Of a stretch of 64,000 nucleotides of DNA, positions 60,878 to 64,000 are shown in pieces. The stretch lies in NCBI RefSeq assembly GCF_000166135.1, contig NC_014666.1, positions 62,001 through 126,000 on the forward strand. Direction: 5' to 3'. The number at the start of each line of letters is the position of its first letter. The first letter of the stretch is position 1. A program made the translations under genes and the position numbers. The notes under the pieces are model-generated. The model was not told the origin of the DNA, searched no databases, and worked only from the letters and a program-made list of their open reading frames with translations. The DNA comes from Pseudofrankia inefficax. Its GTDB lineage: Bacteria; Actinomycetota; Actinomycetes; Frankiales; Frankiaceae.

Positions 60878-61036
60878 AGGTGCCTCTCCCGGGTCCCCCG
60901 CCGCCGCGTCCGCGGCTGTCAAACGCCGCCAGCATACTTCCGGTGGATCTTCGTGGGCCGCGCGGGGCCGGGCGCGGATCGCGGGTCAGGACCGGCGCCA
61001 GCGCGGCTCACCTGAGCGCGGGCGGGCCCACGACAT

Positions 61037-61074
61037 GCCGGCCCCCGGACCCAGCAAAGGGTTCGGGGGCCGGC
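61037..61074 (-). terminator. Hairpin between the two substrate-binding genes
   Basis: GCCGGCCCCCGGACCC (61037-61052) and GGGTTCGGGGGCCGGC (61059-61074) pair at 15 of 16 positions with a 6-base loop, 19 bases after the stop of the first binding-protein gene. Without a T-run, it may be an attenuator that lets less mRNA reach the second gene. Confidence 0.55.
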
Positions 61075-61092
61075 GGCCGAGCGGGCGATCGG

Positions 61093-62022
61093 TCAGGCGA
61101 GACCGACGCTGGTCAGCCACTGCTTGGCGACCGCGTCCGGGTCGCCGGTCCCGACCTTCGCGTCGAGGTCCGCGAGGATCGCCGTGGTCAGCTTCGCGGA
61201 CACGGCGTTGACGGTGTCCTTGATGGTCGGCGTGACCTTGGCGGTCGCCACGACCGGAGTCACGTTCTGCGCGGCGAACATGTTCTTCGGGTCGGCCAGG
61301 GCGACGAAGCCCTCGGACGCGAACGACGGGTCGGTCGAGAAGATGTCCGCGCCGTCGATCGTCCCGTTCTTCAGCGAGGTCACCGTGACGGTGCCACTGG
61401 CCGAGAGCGCGGTGAAGTTCCCGAAGGTGACCCCGTAGACGCTCTTGAGCGCCGGGATGCCGTCAGGCCGGGTCTGGAACGCGGCCGGGGCGCCGAAGGT
61501 GAGCTTGTCGGCGACCGAGGTCAGGTCCGCGATCGAGGTCAGGTGGTACTTGTCGGCGGTCGCCTTGGTCACCGTGATCGTGTCGGAGTCCTGGGCCGTG
61601 GCCGGGGTCAGCGCGGTCAGCTTGCTGCCCAGGGCGGCGGGCAGCGCGGCGGTCACCTCCGCGGTGCTCTTCGCCGTCGCCTTCGGGTCCAGGTAGGCCA
61701 GGATCGAGCCGTTGTACTCGGGGATGAAGTCGATCGAGCCGTCCTGCAGCGCCTTGACGTAGACGGACCGCTCACCGATGTTCAGCTTCTTGGTGATCTT
61801 CACGCCCTTGGCCGCCAGCGCGTCGGCGTAGATGTCGGCGAGCAGGGCGCTCTCGGTGAAGTCGGCTGAACCGATCGTCAGCGAGCCCGCGTCGGCGGCC
61901 GCGCTGGCGCCGGCCGAGGGGCTGGCGGATGAACCACTGCTGCCGCTCGAGCCGCAGGCGGCCAGCGTCAGCACGACGGGCAGTGCGAGGGCGACAAAGG
62001 CCGACGTGGTCTTGCGGTACAT
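61093..62022 (-). CDS. Osmoprotectant ABC transporter substrate-binding lipoprotein
   Basis: 309 residues. Signal MYRKTTSAFVALALPVVL with lipobox TLAAC, then a ProX/OsmF-type domain: LTIGSADFTESALLADIYADAL, DGSIDFIPEYNGSILAYL, and VALADPKNMFAAQNVTPVV. Same family as the downstream binding protein, but clearly diverged from it. Starts 9 bases after the stop of the second permease, so it is translated from the operon mRNA. Confidence 0.92.
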   Translation of the reverse strand: MYRKTTSAFVALALPVVLTLAACGSSGSSGSSASPSAGASAAADAGSLTIGSADFTESALLADIYADALAAKGVKITKKLNIGERSVYVKALQDGSIDFIPEYNGSILAYLDPKATAKSTAEVTAALPAALGSKLTALTPATAQDSDTITVTKATADKYHLTSIADLTSVADKLTFGAPAAFQTRPDGIPALKSVYGVTFGNFTALSASGTVTVTSLKNGTIDGADIFSTDPSFASEGFVALADPKNMFAAQNVTPVVATAKVTPTIKDTVNAVSAKLTTAILADLDAKVGTGDPDAVAKQWLTSVGLA

Positions 62023-62031
62023 GGGTCTCCT

Positions 62032-62871
62032 CTAGATTTCGGCGGATGCCGGGGGTGCTGCGGATGCCGGGGGTACGGGGGCTGGCAGGGTGGTGCGGTA
62101 GCGGCCGGCGATGCCGCGCGAGACGACGAGCCGCTGCAGGCCGAGCAGCAACAGGTCGGCGACGACGGCCAGCACCGCGACGAGCAGGGCCGCGCCGATC
62201 ATCGCCGGGTAGCCGACGTCCGGGTCGTTGATCTGGGGCAGGCCGTTGATGAAGATCTGGTAGCCGAGGCCGCCGAGGAAGGGCAGGTAGCCGGCGATGG
62301 TCGCGGTCGCGATCACCTGGAGCACCGCGCTGCGGACGCCGGCCAGCACCAGCGGCAGCGCGATGGGCAGCTCCACCCTCGTGACAACCTGCCACCCGCG
62401 CATGCCCATTCCGCGTGCGGCGTCCCGTACGTCCGGGTCCACGCCCTGCACGCCGGCATAGGTGTTCGTGAGGATGGGGGGGATGGCCAGCACGACGAGC
62501 ATGGCCTCGACCGGGATCAGGGAGCCGAACGCGCCGCGCGGCACCAGCCAGCTGATCGAGCCGTGATAGTGGATCTTCGGGCTCACCACCACGTAGAGCA
62601 GGATCAGCAGCCCGAAGGCGGGCACTGCGCGAATCGCGTTCGCCAACCCGGCGATGGCGAAGCCACCGCGCCCGGTGTGGCCGACCAGCAGCCCGATCGG
62701 AACGGCGATGATCATCGCGACGACGACCGCGACCACCGTGTAAAGCACGTGCTCGCGCAGGGAGACCAGCAGACCGTGCGGCCCCCACCAGTGCGACGCC
62801 GTCGTCAGCCAGCCGGGCACCAGCCCGAGACTGGGCAGGTTGCTACTGGCCAGCGTGGTCGCCGCGCTCAC
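62032..62871 (-). CDS. Osmoprotectant ABC transporter permease
   Basis: 279 residues with five or six membrane helices. The permease EAA-like loop is DAARGMGMRGWQVVTRVELP, followed by IALPLVLAGVRSAVLQVI. GTG 62871 overlaps the stop of the preceding permease by 4 bases (GTGA), which fixes the start; a long upstream frame is a shadow. Pairs with the other permease to form the membrane channel of a ProW/OpuC-type importer. Confidence 0.92.
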   Translation of the reverse strand: MSAATTLASSNLPSLGLVPGWLTTASHWWGPHGLLVSLREHVLYTVVAVVVAMIIAVPIGLLVGHTGRGGFAIAGLANAIRAVPAFGLLILLYVVVSPKIHYHGSISWLVPRGAFGSLIPVEAMLVVLAIPPILTNTYAGVQGVDPDVRDAARGMGMRGWQVVTRVELPIALPLVLAGVRSAVLQVIATATIAGYLPFLGGLGYQIFINGLPQINDPDVGYPAMIGAALLVAVLAVVADLLLLGLQRLVVSRGIAGRYRTTLPAPVPPASAAPPASAEI

Positions 62872-63521
62872 CGGGCCACCGCCCGCCGCCACGGCGTCGC
62901 CAGCCGGACGCCCAGCAGGATCAGCGCGTCGAGCACCAGGGCGAGCAGCACGAACAGGATCAGCCCGAGCCAGATCGGCGCCGTGTCGCTGGTGGTGGCC
63001 CCCAGCGTGAACAGGGAGCCGAGCTGGCTGACCCCCAGCGAGGACGCGACGGCGATCAGGCTGACGTTCGAGACGGCGGCGACCCGCAGGCCCGCGCCGA
63101 TCACCGGCACCGCCATCGGGAGCTGCACCGCGAGCAGGCGCTGGCGCTCGGTGTAGCCCATCGCCGCCGCGGCGTCCAGCACCGTCGCGTCGACGGACCG
63201 CAGGCCGTCCGCGACGACCCGCACGAGCAGCGCGACGCTGTACACGGTGAGCGCCACCGCGACGTTGAGCGGGTCGAGGATTCCGGTGCCGAGGACGCCC
63301 GGCAGGGCCAGGAACAGCACGATCGACGGGATCGTGTAAAGCAGCCCGCCGAGGCTGATGACCGGCGCGTAGGTCCAGCGGTACCGGCTCGCCAGCCACC
63401 CGATCGGCAGCGACAGCACCAGCGCCACCACCAGCGGGACGAGCGACAGCCAGACCGTCGTGCGCAGCCAGTCGAGCACCTGGCTGTGGTTGTCGCTGAG
63501 GTACTGCCAGATGTGGTTCAT
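62868..63521 (-). CDS. Osmoprotectant ABC transporter permease
   Basis: 217 residues with about five or six membrane helices. EAA-like loop: DAAAAMGYTERQRLLAVQLPMAVPVIGAG. OpuCB-like size. ATG 63521 overlaps the ATPase stop by 4 bases and its own stop overlaps the second permease, typical coupled translation. Confidence 0.93.
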   Translation of the reverse strand: MNHIWQYLSDNHSQVLDWLRTTVWLSLVPLVVALVLSLPIGWLASRYRWTYAPVISLGGLLYTIPSIVLFLALPGVLGTGILDPLNVAVALTVYSVALLVRVVADGLRSVDATVLDAAAAMGYTERQRLLAVQLPMAVPVIGAGLRVAAVSNVSLIAVASSLGVSQLGSLFTLGATTSDTAPIWLGLILFVLLALVLDALILLGVRLATPWRRAVAR

Positions 63522-64000
63522 GGCGCCGGCTGTTCGGGTGAGCCGGGCGGGGCGGCGCGCTCCTGCTCGATCCGGACCAGCACGTCGGACGCGGTGACAG
63601 TACCGGCGAAGGTGCCGTCGGCGTGGACGACGACCCCCCGCCCGCTCGGCGACGAAAGGGCCGCGTCGAGCGCCTCGCGCAGCGTTCCCGCCTCGGGGGT
63701 GAGCGTGCCGCCGAGGTTCAGCTTGTCCGCGTCGACCGTGCCCTCGCCCGTCGCGGTGGCTGCGCCGACCTCCGCTGTCGCAGAAGTGGCGAGCCAGCCC
63801 AGCGGGCGCCGCTCCTCGTCGAGTGCCAGAACCCAGCCGTCCCTGGCCAGGTCGGGCGCCGACTTGAGCGGGGCGCCGACCGTCACCGTTGGCTCGTCCA
63901 GCAGCGGCAGCTCGCCTGCGTGGGTGAACCCGAGGGCCCGGTAGCCACGGTCGCGGCCGACGAAGCCCGCGACGAACGAGTCGGCCGGGCTGGCCAGCAG
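63518..64000 (-). CDS. Osmoprotectant ABC transporter ATPase, C-terminal part (cut at right edge)
   Basis: The last 160 residues of a ProV/OpuCA-type ATPase; the Walker motifs are outside the window. What is seen: LLASPADSFVAGFVGRDRGY, typical of the region after the nucleotide-binding domain, then two CBS-like halves (DGWVLALDEERRPLGWLA; GRGVVVHADGTFAGTVTASDVL). CBS domains in OpuA-type ATPases gate transport by ionic strength or cyclic-di-AMP. The frame is open to the last base. First gene of the operon seen here. Confidence 0.88.
   Translation of the reverse strand: MLASPADSFVAGFVGRDRGYRALGFTHAGELPLLDEPTVTVGAPLKSAPDLARDGWVLALDEERRPLGWLATSATAEVGAATATGEGTVDADKLNLGGTLTPEAGTLREALDAALSSPSGRGVVVHADGTFAGTVTASDVLVRIEQERAAPPGSPEQPAP

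Overview
The window is very GC-rich DNA, densely coded on both strands, with many GTG starts and strong GGAGG-type ribosome binding sites. The gene content and order point to a filamentous actinomycete. The block crgA - DUF881 - trpG - pknB - pknA - pbpA - rodA - pstP - fhaB - fhaA - tRNA-Leu is the classic actinobacterial cell-wall and signalling cluster close to the chromosome origin. The futalosine menaquinone genes (mqnB, mqnD), DUF3027, DUF1918 and S-adenosyl methyltransferase DUF574 families agree. A Frankia-like organism is my best guess, from general resemblance only.

Layout. Positions 1-5 kb: end of an unknown gene, glycerate kinase, adenosine deaminase, then a three-gene SPFH / ribbon-helix-helix / GPP34 block. 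5-13.4 kb: MFS transporter, orphan LuxR-type response regulator, methyltransferase, cell-wall amidase, double-GNAT acetyltransferase, MMPL/RND exporter. 13.7-25 kb: S-adenosylhomocysteinase with a strong terminator, DUF1918 protein, thiolase, calpain-like C2 protease, AlkB dioxygenase, a winged-helix protein of unknown role, GMC oxidoreductase. 25-33.5 kb: an RG-rich disordered membrane protein, cyclophilin, rhomboid protease, DUF574 methyltransferase, GH15 glycosidase, a small unknown protein and crgA. 33.7-46.3 kb: DUF881 and the long minus-strand operon fhaA-fhaB-pstP-rodA-pbpA-pknA-pknB-trpG, in which fhaB to pknA are joined by 4-base stop/start overlaps. It couples peptidoglycan synthesis to Ser/Thr phosphorylation. 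tRNA-Leu(CAG) and its terminator lie just upstream of fhaA. 46.4-53.9 kb: HNH lipoprotein, TetR regulator, rhodanese, Fpg/Nei glycosylase, zinc-ribbon peptide, a third Ser/Thr kinase with a DUF4352-like outer domain, a HAD-LarE fusion, and a cold-shock protein. 53.9-59.7 kb: mqnD, mqnB, DUF3027 (with a probable frameshift at its N-terminus) and an MFS protein with a glycine/tyrosine repeat tail. 59.9-64 kb: an osmoprotectant ABC transporter operon (ATPase cut by the window edge, two permeases, two substrate-binding lipoproteins).

No prophage, integrase, IS element, CRISPR array or biosynthetic cluster was seen. The most interesting points are: the HAD-LarE fusion; a tight cluster of three DnaA-box matches next to crgA; a family of GATCAA-tipped palindromic intergenic repeats with at least three homologous copies; a frameshift in DUF3027 shown by an out-of-phase repeat; paired palindromes in front of the SPFH/RHH operon; and low-complexity Gly-Tyr or Arg-Gly tails on several membrane or signalling proteins.
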